Positions 22,756 to 34,038 of a stretch of DNA of 64,000 bases are shown one piece after another. This DNA comes from Allomyces arbusculus (taxonomy: Eukaryota; Blastocladiomycota; Blastocladiomycetes; Blastocladiales; Blastocladiaceae). The stretch lies in NCBI GenBank assembly GCA_027604705.1, contig JADHYV010000051.1:62001-126000 (forward strand), in the 5' to 3' direction. Numbering within the stretch: position 1 is the first letter of the stretch; every line of letters starts with the position of its first letter. Position numbers and translations under genes: made by a program. Under the pieces are notes generated by a model. The model saw only the letters and a program-made list of their open reading frames with translations. It searched no databases and had not been told where the DNA came from.

Positions 22756-23138
22756 ATGTGAGCGAGGGTGGCTTTTTCAGCGTGTAAATACATTTCTTTC
22801 TCTGTGTGGTCAATTATCTGGCTGGAAAGTGAGAAAAGCGTGCGTCCCTGTCACAGCCATCCCCCAGCAGCGACGCGAGCCGTCATCACGGTCATGGCGC
22901 GTCACGACCCGCGATCAACCTGCTCGAGCAAAAACGACCACGACCACCACCTTCGTCAAGTCGCTCCCAACCGGCCGCAACCACGAGCAACTTGGACCAA
23001 CAACGCTCGAGCTCCACCAGCACGCTGAGCCGGCCCACCACCGCGTTCAACCCGTAATCCCGCGCGCCAGCTGATCCCAGGCGCCCAATTTTGTTTGACC
23101 CTGCACCCGCATCAACCCCGTCACCACCACGCATCACC
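22756..23138. other. Intergenic: SDHAF3 3' flank and PRE1 promoter
   Basis: 383 bp; nothing coding recognised. Confidence 0.4.
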
Positions 23139-23822
23139 ATGGAGTCCCTGTTTGGCATTGTCGGCAAGGACTTTGTCGCCGTAGCATCCGACATGTCGGC
23201 GATCCGGTCGATTGTCGTGATGAAGGAGCACGAGGACCGCACGCGCAACCTGAACAAGCACAATGTGCTGCTCTACACGGGCGAGCCGGGTGATTCGGTG
23301 CAGTTTGCCGAGTACATCCAAAAGAACATTCAGCTCTACGGCATCCGCCACGATGTTGAGCTCTCGACCGCCGGGTGCGCGAGTTTTACGCGCCGCGCGC
23401 TCGCCGACAGTCTGCGGAGCCGGGTACCTTTTGACGACGCGGTTCCCGCTTCCCCATCGTGTCGCATTGCCACACGCACAAGGACACGTCACTGATCGAC
23501 AGACCGTCTTTCGTAGGGCGCCTACTCGACCAACCTCCTGATCGCCGGGTGGGACCCGAAAGATGGCCCGCGGCTTTACTGGATCGACTATATCTCGTCG
23601 TCGTTGCAAGTGCCGTTTGCGTGCCAGGGCTACGGGTCTTACTTTTGCTACTCGACCATGGACCGCTACTACCGCCCGGACCTGTCCAAGGACGAGGCCG
23701 TCGCGCTCATCAAGAAGTGCATTGCGGAGCTCAAGACGCGGTTTGTCGCCAACCTGCCCAACTGGCAAATCAAGATCATCGACAAGGATGGCATCACGCA
23801 AACCATTCTCAAGGCCGAGTAG
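23139..23822 (+). CDS. PRE1: 20S proteasome subunit beta-4 (PSMB2/Pre1)
   Basis: Predicted 196-residue non-catalytic beta subunit of the 20S core. Two exons: 23139-23423 and 23517-23822. The whole chain lines up with human PSMB2: MESLFGIVGKDFVAVASD, then GEPGDSVQFAEYIQKN, FTRRALADSLRSR at the exon end, NLLIAGWDPKDGPRLYWIDY, and DRYYRPDLSKDEA. There is no propeptide or catalytic N-terminal Thr, as expected for this subunit. The single intron is phase 0. The start is well supported because the first residues are family-conserved. Confidence 0.95.
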
Positions 23823-24507
23823 GCGGTGTTTGGGATCATCGCGTGGCTGGCGCGTCGTCGGGACGCGTCGCGTCGCGATCGCATCTGCGTCTGCCAACGG
23901 AGAGGCGGGGGGCGCGACGGCGAGCGGCTCGCCGCGCGTAATTCTCGTTGAGTACATACATATTTTGTCTGCTTACTTCGTTTGCGATGGACTGGACAAT
24001 GCAAGTGCAGTAGTGCGCGCGGAGTGCGCGCGGAGACAAGAACTAAAAGCGCAAATTAAACGGGCGGCATCATCCCCCTGCATGTAACTCAAAGAGAAGG
24101 TGTCACGAAAGAGTCCTGCCTTCATCTGGTGTGAGGTTAACCAGAAACGAAGATCGCGAGCTGTTCTTGGCATAGAGCCCAGCAATCAAGCCGGCTCGCG
24201 TGCTCATCGTTCCGTGTTTGAGAAAACATTTGAGTGTTCTTCGGCTGACATTAAAGCCGATTCCATCAAAAAAGTGCGGCAATCACTCGGCATTCTTGAA
24301 CGGCTGCTTTCCGTCGTGAAAGGTCCACCGACCCGCCAAAACGTCAGAAAACGGTGCGTCGCGGGGGCGGTATTGCGGTCGGTTTATCGCAACCTGCGAG
24401 AAGCGGGGAAGCAAAGGCCAGGACGAGCGGTAGAAGTGCACAAGAAACGGCCTGTGTATTTGCACTCCACTAGGCCACCGCACACCATCAACGGGGCGTA
24501 AAGCCGT
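23823..24507. other. Intergenic between convergent PRE1 and eS30
   Basis: 685 bp. A plus-strand ORF (24100-24501) is open but shows no recognisable domain, unusual composition and no splice structure, so it was not called. Confidence 0.4.
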
Positions 24508-25326
24508 TTAGGGCTTCTCCGTCGGGGCAGGGTTCATCTTGCGCTTGCCGCCGAAGGTCGCGACAGCGTTGACGAAGCGGCGCGTGTACAAGAGGCGCTT
24601 CTTGGCGCGGCCTAGGAAATTGAGCATCAAGTCAGAAAATCGTCCATCTCCTGGAAGATTGCTCAGGATGAAAGGACATACCGGTCTTCTTCTTCTTCTT
24701 CTCCTGCTTGTCGACCTTCGGGGTCTGCGACTTGACCTTACCAGCACGAGCGAGCGAACCGTGGACCTTACCCTGTTATCCAGGAATCGGCGATTCAGAG
24801 GGTCAATTCGGCCTCGTCATAACGGTGAGTGGAACGAGGTCGACGACGCAATTGCGACAAGCGAGCCATTCCCACGGCCAATTTCATATTCCGCTGCTGG
24901 CGGGCTCCGCAAGGAGTTCGACGAGGGGACGAGCGTGCGTGCGCAAATGAACGACGAGCCGCAAATCAGGTTTCAAACAGCCAAGGTGGCCCAGCGACGA
25001 AACGGATGGACGGGCGTGACGACCCCCACCCGACAAGCGAATTGTGAGCGTAGTGGCCGAAACGCAGCAATACGGCACGCTAGGCGGTCGTTCGTGCGCG
25101 GAGTGGATACACGGCACGGAGTGGGGGCGCAGGTCCATAGTTTCGGTCTGGGCAGGCGTTCGTGGTCGTGCGAGCCGATGGTGGTGGCGACGTCAACGAA
25201 TTCGACGGTGTTGGCTTCGTGTCGTCACGGTCGGCAGCTCGTCCAGCAGCGGAATCCGGGGTTGGCGCGCTGGAATGGCGTCGCTTGTAGCATCGTGGTC
25301 GGTCGTGGTGGCGGCGTGCGCACCAT
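24508..25326 (-). CDS. RPS30: 40S ribosomal protein eS30
   Basis: Predicted 65-residue component of the small ribosomal subunit. The two firm exons are 24772-24682 and 24611-24508, giving [20 protein letters not shown], a lysine-rich stretch, then [17 protein letters not shown] and a KRKMNP ending, as in fungal eS30. The initiator Met is inferred to be a separate three-base exon at 25326-25324, directly followed by a GTGCGC donor. The resulting first intron (24773-25323) is 551 bp, far longer than any other here, but long first introns next to the start codon are common in ribosomal protein genes. There is no ubiquitin-like fusion as in animals. I saw no C/D box snoRNA motif in the long intron. 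Confidence 0.88.
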
Positions 25327-25735
25327 GGTGAATGACAGAGGTTCGTGAGAGAGGGGACCAGCCAACCGCACGAACCCACACTGAAGCGACAAAGCACGTG
25401 CTAGTGATGTGGACGAGACCTCCGAACCTGACTCTGAGGGGCGATGCCTTCTGCTCAAATGTCGAACAATACGACTCAAGCGCTGCCGCGTTGTGTTTTG
25501 ATCCATTTTACTCCTCTCCTGAACCCGCGACCCGCGTTGCTCCTCTCCGCCAAAGCCTTTGGATGCGATTTGGGTGAGTCGCCGTGATCACCGGGCCGTG
25601 CAGGATCCCAACATCACGAGCAGGAAAGCACCATCATCCACGGTGAGCAAAAAGAATCTACGCTTTGTTACACAGGTCTCCCTCCCGCTATCGAGACCCC
25701 ACCAACTCCGGCAATCTTCCCCACCCTCTTTCCGC
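25327..25735. other. Intergenic: eS30 promoter and GCV1 3' flank
   Basis: 409 bp; no gene seen. Confidence 0.4.
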
Positions 25736-27125
25736 TCAACCGCGGAAGTAGTTGTGCGGGACAAACGGCATCTTGGTCACGGTCGCCTTCTGCGTCTTGC
25801 CGCGCACAACTACGTTGACCTCGGACCCGGCCTTGGTGAACCCTTTGGCCACGTAGCCCATGGCCACGTTCTTCTTGAGGACCGGCGACGGGCAACCAGA
25901 TGTAATTTGGCCAATCTCCTGGCCCTCTGCGTTGACAATTTTGGCGCCCTCGCGTGCGGGCGCGCCCTGGACGAGTAGCCCCACACGGCGCTTGGTGATC
26001 GGGCCGCCAATTTGCGACAGGATGGACTCGGCGCCGAGGAAGCCGCCCTCGGCACGACGGCGCTTGCCTATTCGCGAGAGTAGGGGTCAGAACCTGGGGC
26101 GACCCACAATCAGGACCGAGAAAGAGTGTACCAATTGTCCACAGCAGAGTAGCCTCGACGGGGCTCACTGACTCGTCCATGTCGTGGCCGTACAGGCACA
26201 GCCCAGCCTCGAGACGCAGCGAGTCGCGAGCGCCGAGACCCGCCATGGCCACGGCCGGGTCCTGCAGGAGCCACTCGGCGAGCGCCGCGGCACTGCCGTG
26301 CGGGACCGAAATCTCCACACCATCCTCGCCCGTGTACCCGCACCGCGTAACGTGCACAGGCACGTCACGGATCTTGAGTGCCGTACCGGCCATGAACGGC
26401 AGCGACGCGAGCGACGTGCTGGCAAGCTTCTCGAGCGCGGCAATCGCCTTGGGCCCCTGTAGCGCGAGCAACGAGTGGTCCTCGATCACGTCCACGTTGA
26501 CGTCCTTGCCCTTGGCGCGGAACTGCTCGAGCTGCGCACGAATGTGCGCCAGATCCTTGTCGGCGCACCCGGCGTTCGAGACAACGTAGAGCTCGCCCGG
26601 GTTCGTTGCGAGCCGCTGAATGACCGTGTCGTCAATGATCCCGCCCTGCGCGTTGGTGAAGAGCGACAGCGTCGCCGCGCCCGGGGCCAGGGCCTGGATA
26701 TCGCCCACGACCAACGACTCGATAAACTCGATCGCGTCCTTGCCCGTCCACCGCGTCTGCAGCATGTGCGAGACGTCAAAAATCGACGCGGCCTCGCGGC
26801 AGTGCATGTGTGCCTGCACGTGCGACTTGTCGGCGTACTGCAACGGCATGTCCCACCCGGCGAAGGGCACCATCTTGGCGCCCTGTGCAACGTGGAAGTC
26901 GTAGAGGGCCGTGCGCTTGGCCGGGGCGGCCGCGGCGACTTCCTACATTTCGGTATTCAGGAACCCGAGAAAGCACGCGGCCCAAATCAGTCTCTGTCTT
27001 GAAGGCGACCAGAGCGAGCAATAGACGGCCACTGACGCGGTTACGATGGGCGACGTTGTACTGACCGTGGCGAGGGCGCGCGACGACAGGCGCTTCACGA
27101 CATTGAGCGAGGCATTGCGAAGCAT
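25736..27125 (-). CDS. GCV1: Mitochondrial aminomethyltransferase (glycine cleavage T-protein)
   Basis: Predicted 400-residue enzyme that transfers the methylene group from aminomethyl-lipoyl H-protein to tetrahydrofolate. Exons: 27125-27066, 26942-26132, 26067-25736 (sum 1203). The first exon alone encodes a short, basic, amphipathic mitochondrial presequence (RNASLNVVKRLSSRALAT). The mature protein starts with ALYDFHVAQGAKMVPFAGW, then FDVSHM, GGIIDDTV, LALQGPKA, TRCGYTGEDGVEI, the folate-site region LRLEAGLCLYGHDMDE, and a C-terminal barrel with GQITSGCPSP and AMGYV. All expected blocks of the family are present and in order. Confidence 0.95.
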
Positions 27126-27655
27126 CTTGCAGCAAGTTGTTGACGTCGTCCAAGGGGTACTGGAAGACTTGAGCAACAGGTTTGCGAGAGGAGAGCTGCA
27201 GTAACAAAATGGAGATTGATCAGGTTGGGATCGGCAGCGGCCAACGCCGTGAAGGTCGAGGTGGGCCCTCGCGGGCCATTCGCCCAACAACTGTTCCTGT
27301 TTGGCCGAAAAGGAAAAAATGCTCGCGTGGCAGAGGCGCACAATTCCCCGACGGGACCCGACGAAACGACGATGAAACGACAAGGAAATCCAGCACGCCG
27401 GGTAGTGAAACTTTTTCATTTCCTAGAGGCTAAAATTATCGTGTGGAGCAACAGCGGCCGCGCCCGACCCGACCCCCAAAACGTCAAAGGACGAAACAGA
27501 AAACAGCAGGCCAAAAATCTACAAAACCAACCACGATAATGCGAGCAAAACGACACTGGCGCGACTCCACCCCTCGGCAGCGGAAGCCGGAGAGCAGAAG
27601 ACGGTTCCGGGCAGCGCTGGCCAGCACGTCAACGGTTCACGACCACACACCAAGC
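27126..27655. other. Intergenic: GCV1 promoter and SRP40 3' flank
   Basis: 530 bp; no coding structure recognised. Confidence 0.4.
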
Positions 27656-29039
27656 TTAGTCGCTCTCGTCAAACTTGATCGAGTTGACGGTCGTGTCAAT
27701 GGCGCCGCCGCGGTAGCTGCCGCGCTTCTTCTTGTTCTTCTCGTGGCGGAAACCCTTGCCGCGCGTGACGATCAGGTCGCGGTGTGCCTTTTCGCCGTAC
27801 GACCCATAGCCCTGGAACGAGTTGTCCTTGAGCCGCTCGTCGAGAAACTCCACCTCGTCCGGGTTCACGCGGCGAAACGGCTCCGTCTTGCGGCGCTTGT
27901 CGCCACCTTGCGACGACGGGGCTGGCGACGACGACGGCTCGGCGTCCGACTCGCGCACGCGCTTCTTGCTGGCAGCTGCGGCAGGCTTGTCGTCGTCCGA
28001 GTCGCTCGAGCTGCTCGAGTCCGACGACGACGAGCTGTCCGAGCCCGACGAAGAAGAGGACGAGGAAGACGAGGACGAGCCACTGTCTGAAGAGGACGAT
28101 GCGGCCTTGGTCGCCTTCTTCTCCGACTCGCTCTCGGAATCGCTGCTCGAGTCCGAGGACGACGACGAATCGCTCGACGACGACGAGCTGGCGTCAGCCT
28201 TCTTCGGCGACGCAGCCTTCTTGGGCGAAGTGGGCTTCTTGGGCGACGCCAGCTTGGGTGCAGGCGCCTCGTCCTCGGACGAGCTGTTTGAAGAGGACGA
28301 CGACGACGACGAGCTGCTCGAGTCCGAGCCCGACTTGGCCGCTGCGGCGGCAGCCTTCACGGGGTTCTTCGGCTTGGCCTCCTCCTCATCGCTGCTGCTG
28401 TCCGACGAGCTGTCGCTCGACGACGACGACGAGCTGCTCGAGCCAGACGAGCTGCTCGAGCTGCCGCTCGACGAGGACGACGACGACGACGACGACGAGG
28501 ACGACGACGACGACGACGACGAATCAGCCTTGGCGGCGGGCACCGCCTCCTTCACCACCTTCTCGTCATCCGAGTCCGAGTCGTCAGACGAGGACGACGA
28601 GGACGACGATGACTCGGTGTCCGACTCGCTGCCGCTAGACGACGCGTCGTTGGAAGCCTCCTTCATCTCCACATCGCTGTCCTTCTTGGCCGGCTCGTCG
28701 TCACTGGACGACGACGACGAGGACGACGAAGACGAGGACGAGCTCGAGGAAGACGAGCTCGAGGAAGATGACGACGACGAGCTCGACGAATCCGACGAGG
28801 AAACGGCGGCCGCGGGGCTATGGGATCGCTGAGAGTCAGCATCATGCTGCGTTCGGAAAATCGGCCGCGATGGTGTTGAAGTTCACGAACCTGATGTCGA
28901 GCTCGGCAAGGCGCGCATACTTCTTGGACACGGCAGCGACTGCGTCCTTGTCGAGGCCGAGAAGGTCGGCGGCCTTGGCGTGGCCCTGCTCGACCAAGTA
29001 GGCGTGGACCAGCGCCAAAAGAACGTCGTTGTGCGCCAT
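27656..29039 (-). CDS. SRP40: SRP40/Nopp140 (NOLC1) nucleolar snoRNP chaperone
   Basis: Predicted 436-residue nucleolar protein in two exons: 29039-28891 and 28817-27656. It has three parts. First comes an N-terminal LisH motif (LALVHAYLVEQGHAKAADLLG). Next is a central region of about 300 residues of serine and acidic clusters broken by lysine-rich spacers such as SPKKAASPKKA. Last is the conserved SRP40 C-terminal domain (FRRVNPDEVEFLDERL, FQGYGSYGEKAHRDLIVTRG, FRHEKNKKKRG). Nopp140 family proteins are heavily phosphorylated by CK2 and escort box C/D and H/ACA snoRNPs. The intron was placed so that an AG of the LisH exon joins a C after CCATAG; its CTGACT branch site is convincing. Confidence 0.92.
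27985..28805 (-). repeat. Serine/aspartate codon low-complexity tract in SRP40
   Basis: Long runs of TCG/AGC/TCC serine codons with GAC/GAG interruptions. The antisense strand is open as an acidic ORF, which is a by-product of the codon bias and not a gene. Confidence 0.9.
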
Positions 29040-29679
29040 GGTGTGTGCGGGTCGGGTTGAATCGGCTGGTATTCGGGGGCCTGATGAATTGCAGCTCAAT
29101 TCAGCCGCGTGTTGCAAAGTGTCGAGGCTCGGTCCAGGTCGTGCTCGTGCGCGTCCCAATCCGCGGCCGATGTGGTCGCAACCAGTTCGGGGTGAGAAGC
29201 TGTCGAGATCACCATGCGACTCGGGTCACCCCTAGTCACATGCATTGTTGCTATTGAACAAAAAGCATTCACATGTGACCGCGTCGCGCTCTCCTGCTTC
29301 GCGCTCTCTTGCTTCTCTCTTGCTTCGTGCTCTCCCGCTCTTCTCTGATCTGCAGCTCGCCAGCTTCTTCTCTCCATCGCGTCGCACCGGCTCGCGACCC
29401 CCCCCCCCCCCTCCCCATCGCTGCATCATCTCACTCGGTTTTCTTTCCCGCACTGGCCACACTGGCCTCCTTGACCGTTCCTCCCTTGTCCGTGGCCTCT
29501 GTCGCCGCCTTTTGCACCCGCGACCTGTTGCCACTCCACTGTGGTCGTGTTGCCCTGATCAACCGCTTGCTCTTGGCTCGACGCCAAGGTATCTGCCTCT
29601 CTCCTGGCGACAAGCGTTATTTCCTCTCGTGTCGACCATTGCTTCCCGCTCGCTCGCGAGCGGAGTCTCCATTGCCAAG
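29040..29679. other. Divergent promoter region SRP40 / GT-EEP fusion gene
   Basis: 640 bp including a pyrimidine-rich segment (about 29285-29560) typical of a 5' UTR, and a 12-base C run near 29399. No motif assigned. Confidence 0.4.
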
Positions 29680-32449
29680 ATGCCGTCGTCGTCGGAGACC
29701 GCGCCGCACATGTTCCCCGCCGAGGACTTCAATGTCTCGATCTACGTGCCCGTGCACTACGAGTTTTCGCAAATCGAGTATGTCGCGCCCTTCTTGCAAC
29801 AGTACCGCGGTGCGTATTACCCCGGAAGCGACGCGAAATCGCAAGCACGCCCCCGGACGACTGCGAACTGACGGGTCGTCTCCAAAAGGGAGCAAGGTCT
29901 TCATCTACAAGTGGAACGGCATCCGCGACAAGATCACCGACTACTACCTGCGGTCGCCCGAGTACGCTGCGGCCGACCTGTCCGTTTACGACTTTTCGCT
30001 CAAATACCTGCTCAAAGCCATTCTCGACGAGCCCGTCGGCCGCAAAGTCGTGTTTCTCTTGACCACCTCCATGGCCTACTCGTTTGGTACCTACCAGCGC
30101 GACCTGCTGCTGGCCGTCAAGACCACTCTTGATGCGCTCGCCGGCGCCGAGCACAAGGCTGGGGTCGCGACGGGCGATGCGGCCCGGATCGCACGTGCCG
30201 AAGAAATCAAGAACAAGGTGTGGGGCGTGTCGGTGATTGGACATTGCCTCTACGGGTGCAATTCGTGCAAGGGCAACGATCACAAGGTCCCCGTCTACTA
30301 CACGCGGTACGTGTCGATGTTGTCGGGATAATGCGCTTGTTATTTTGTTTCTCACTCTCAAGATGATTGCACTCTGCTAGATACTTCAAGGGCAACATTC
30401 CGTACACTATCGACAGCGTCAAGGAGCAGTTCCAGCTCCAAGAGAAGCCGATCCCGGTCCTGTGCGCGCCGTCGACGGGCGAAACCACTCTCCTGCAGCA
30501 CCGCAGCCTGCTCGAGTACCTCAAGAAGCTTCAGGACGAGGGCATCTATAAGTTTGTTTGGAAGTTCCACCCGGCCGTCTACGTGCGTTTGCGTAACCTG
30601 CTCGCCTTTGCGTCGCGTATCAAGGAGCTGAACTCCCTTTTAGAACCCGCTTGGGTACGACGAGTCGGTCGAGTGCGACCGCATCGAAAAAGCGAACGTC
30701 GAGTGGATCTTCCAGCACTTTGACGTCACGCGCGAGGACGAGCCGTGCCTGCTGCCGTTTGTCGAGGCCTTCCCGATCATCTTTTGCGACTTGCACTCGT
30801 CGGTGCCGTTCATCGCGTCTTATTTCAGCCCCAAGGCCATCGTGTGCTACTGGAACGATGCCGACTACGAGGTGCCCGCCGGTCGCGACCAAGCGTTCCT
30901 CTCCAACTTGCACGTCTACCAGGAACTCGGCGGGCTCGAACACATTCTCGCCGCCGACAAGGTGCCGAAGGCCATGGGCGACCGCAGTTTCTTTTGGAGC
31001 CAGTACGGCCACGTCGACGGGAACGAAGTCGGCCGGTTCGCGTCGCTGTGCGGGTGGCCGCGGCATGCTGAGCCGCAGACGGGCGTGGTCGAGGGCAAGT
31101 CGAGCGTGGATTTGGCGCCGCTGTTTCGGCCGGCGCTCGCGGCTACGGTCCGTGCGTGGGATGAGGTCTTGGAGGGCGCGCAGGAACTCAAGCGCACCAA
31201 GCCTGACCCGGACGAGGACCCGGAGTGCGAGGTGAAGCTCGCGATGGGCCTGTTCAAGGACACGCAGCTGCACCCGCGGTCGACCCTCGTCGCCAACGGC
31301 ACGACGGTTGCGCCAAGTACGGCCATGGCCACGGTCGATCCGGCACGCACGGTCAAAGTCATGTCGTTCAACCTGTGGTGGGGCAGCGAAGGATGCTACC
31401 GGACGGGCTACCTCGCCGGTGAGACGCTCGACCGCGCCGCGGCGTTCCCGGGCCACGAGGTGCGCCAGAACCTGATCGACAAGACGGCACGCGTGATTTT
31501 GAACAGCGGTGCCGACGTCGTCGGGTGTCAAGAGTGCGCGTCGATCGCTCGCGATGACAAGAACCACGAGGACGAGATTGACCGCGGCGAACTCGGGTCC
31601 CGCATCAACAACTTGACGGATCTCGCGGCGCGGCTGACGGCACTGTCGTCGACGGGCGACAAGTGGATCGCCGTCGACCAAGGGATCTTGACACCCGGCA
31701 AGGGGTGCCGCAACCCGTGGGGCATTCTCACACGTGTGCCCGTCGTGGCCCTGTCGCCCAAGGGATTCGGCGTGAAGCTCGCTGCGGCCGCGACGCGGCC
31801 GTCGTTCTGGGTGTTCAACACCCACCTGCCGTACAAGCCGTACCAGCCGTACCAGGTCCAGCGGCCGCACATGATCCCGTACGAGGGCGCGCCGGCACTC
31901 ACCTACGAGCAAGACGTGATCGAGTCGAGCACGGCATGTCGTGGCGCCCAGATCGATGCGCTCCTCGATGATGTTTCGGCGGCCCTCGGAAGCGACACGA
32001 CAGATCCCGTGTTCCTGGTCGGCGACCTGAACGAGCCGAGCCACCTCGACTGGAACAACGATGCGGCGATTGCGGGGGACCACCCGATTCCCGTCCCGTG
32101 GCCGTCGACGACACGGTTTGCCGAGGCCGGGTTCGTGGACGCGTTCCGCGCTGTGCACCCGGACCCGGTGCGCGACCCTGGATTCACATGGTGCTGCTAT
32201 AATGAGGATCTTGCGAACGGCCGTGGCGACGAAGAGGGGTGGCGCGTGCACGGCGACGGCGCGCGCGATCATCCGGATCGGATCGACTTTGTGCTCGCGC
32301 AGCGCGCGCGGGTCGTGGACGTGAAGGTGATTGGCAACGATATGTCGTGCGGGACTGGGCGGAAGGTTGCCGGGCTCGTGGATGTGGCCGTGCCCAACCA
32401 CGAGTGGACGTCGGACCATCGCGCGGTGTTGGGCGTGTTTGAGCTGTGA
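29680..32449 (+). CDS. Fusion: TagB/TagF-like glycerophosphotransferase domain + EEP phosphodiesterase
   Basis: Predicted 851-residue protein; exons 29680-29809, 29889-30306, 30381-30582, 30644-32449 (sum 2556). Residues of about 18-430 look like a GT-B fold related to CDP-glycerol glycerophosphotransferases. Evidence: PVLCAPSTGE (208-217) and FVWKFHP (241-247), at the positions of the APTWR and KxHP motifs, then FCDLHSSVPF (around 301), where TagB-type enzymes have TDYSS. Residues of about 484-851 are an endonuclease/exonuclease/phosphatase domain: VKVMSFNLWW, ADVVGCQE, NTHLPYKPY, GDLNEP (710-715), DRIDFVL and SDH (840-842), all catalytic positions present. Both domains lie in the uninterrupted last exon, so the fusion is not an artefact of exon choice. 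There is no signal peptide or clear membrane segment. The substrate is unknown; phosphodiester chemistry on polyol phosphates, lipids or glycans is inference. Confidence 0.75.
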
Positions 32450-32598
32450 GCGACTGAGAACGTGGTGAAGAGTGGGACTTTTGATCGGATATGCGTGCCT
32501 GGTCAGGACGAATGTGCTGAAGAACTTCCGGGGGGCGCTGAAATACAGCCCGCTTCTGTTGCAAATGACGAATGAAAGAACGGACAGAAATTCGATGT

Positions 32599-33591
32599 TT
32601 ACGATGCCATTCGCAGTTTGTTCAACCTCGACAAGAGCTCAGGATCCTCCTTGACTTCCTCCTCGACCGGTGCCTGCCGAGAAAAACGTTGCGTCAGTTT
32701 GAGCCAAACATCCCGGAAGCAAAGAGGACATTGCAACATACGTTGAGCTCGGCACCGACCTTGCCACCCTGGCCCAGCAAGCCGTCGGTCACCTCGAAGA
32801 GCACCTTTTCCACCTCCTCCTCGGCCTCGTCCTCGAGATCTTCCTCGTCGAGCCCCGTGATCGTGTCGTCGATCATTTCCTCGATGATGCCCGCCTAACA
32901 CAAGAGAATCACAATCAAAGTGTCAGGAGCAAGACGATCTTGTTAATTCTGAATTCAAAGCGCGATTGGTTATCGTATAGACGAGCTCAGCAGCAGACAG
33001 ACCGACCTTCATCATTTCGCGCGACATTTCCTGCATCTGTGCCGAGATTTCCGGCAGCTTTACGAGCCGGTTGACGACCTTCATGATCTCGGTGCTCTTT
33101 TGCAGCGATCCGGCGACTTTGAGCGTGGCTACGTGCGCAAGTCCGGGGATGGTCAGATCTCCGCGATACGCATCCCATCCGGGCCCGCGGCGCAAACCGT
33201 ACCGAGCTGGTGACCGAGCTGCATGCTAACCGAATTGAGCTGCGCCTTGCTCGTGTGCAATCGCTGAATGACTTTGCGCGTGCGCACGATTTCCTTGGCG
33301 AGTGTCTTGCACACAGTCTTGTCCCCCTTCTTGGCGGCCAGTTGCAGGGAACGCTTGACCTTGGTCTCCTCGACCTGGATCGTGCGGATTTGGCGGTCCA
33401 TTTGCCGCTCCTGCGCGCGAATCGACTGTCGCCACTTCTTGACCTGGATGAACGCGCGAGGGGGCGGGGTGTCGGTCATGGTTCGGTGGTATGGAATGAG
33501 TGCGTCGAAGGAGCAGCGGGGGCACCAGCAGCGCGCGCACCTGTTCCTCGGGCGACTGTATTCCTAGCATATTCTTGATAAAGGCCGACAT
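32599..33591 (-). CDS. VPS24: ESCRT-III subunit VPS24/CHMP3
   Basis: Predicted 213-residue ESCRT-III protein that caps Snf7 filaments in endosomal sorting, cytokinesis and membrane repair. Five exons: 33591-33541, 33443-33203, 33128-33007, 32894-32742, 32673-32599 (sum 642). The first exon encodes a short hydrophobic N-terminus. The basic helical core follows: VKKWRQSIRAQERQMDRQIR, KVKRSLQLAAKKGDK, VAGSLQKSTEIMK and EMSREMMKAGIIEEM. The acidic C-terminal region ends in ELLSRLNKLR, a MIM1 helix that binds the MIT domain of Vps4. The order and length agree with CHMP3 across fungi and animals. Confidence 0.95.
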
Positions 33592-34038
33592 GGTGGATGG
33601 GGACTGGCGGTGAAATGGAGCGATGGGCGTGTTGGTCGAGAGCAAGCGTTCGTGGTCGTTCGTGCGGCGTGGACCCGGTCCAATGCGGCGGGTCGTGTGC
33701 AGATGGTGCCTTCAAGGTCGAGAAGTGATCTTTGTTCTTTGTCGAGGCGGTTGTCGACGTCTTCGTGCCGAATCGCTACTGCTCGCAGCGATGGAAAAGT
33801 TGAGGAGCGCGTCAGTGCGCGCTTGCATCTTGTAGTAGCCAAGTCCAGGGCTGACGTGGACGCAAGGTGGGCGAGCATCGCCCTCTCACAGGTCGGCGGC
33901 CCACCACACGGCTACAACCACGACGACCACGACGACCACGACGACCACGTCGACGCTCGACCACGCTCTCTGAACAGCCCGGACACGATCCGACAACTTG
34001 CTGCAAGCCGTCCCGCGCGCTTCCGCGTCCAATCCACC
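33592..34038. other. Divergent promoter region VPS24 / RRM protein
   Basis: 447 bp. It contains a GACCAC repeat stretch near 33919-33950, which happens to keep the upstream frame open; no promoter motif assigned. Confidence 0.4.

Noticed and set aside
24100-24501. 133-codon plus-strand ORF between PRE1 and eS30
   Set aside because: No recognised domain, no splice context and atypical codon use; probably chance.
27822-28832. 336-codon plus-strand ORF rich in Asp/Glu
   Set aside because: It is the exact antisense of the SRP40 serine tract and stays open because of that codon bias.
30620-32419. 599-codon minus-strand ORF
   Set aside because: Antisense to the GT-EEP fusion gene, which has clear motifs on the plus strand.
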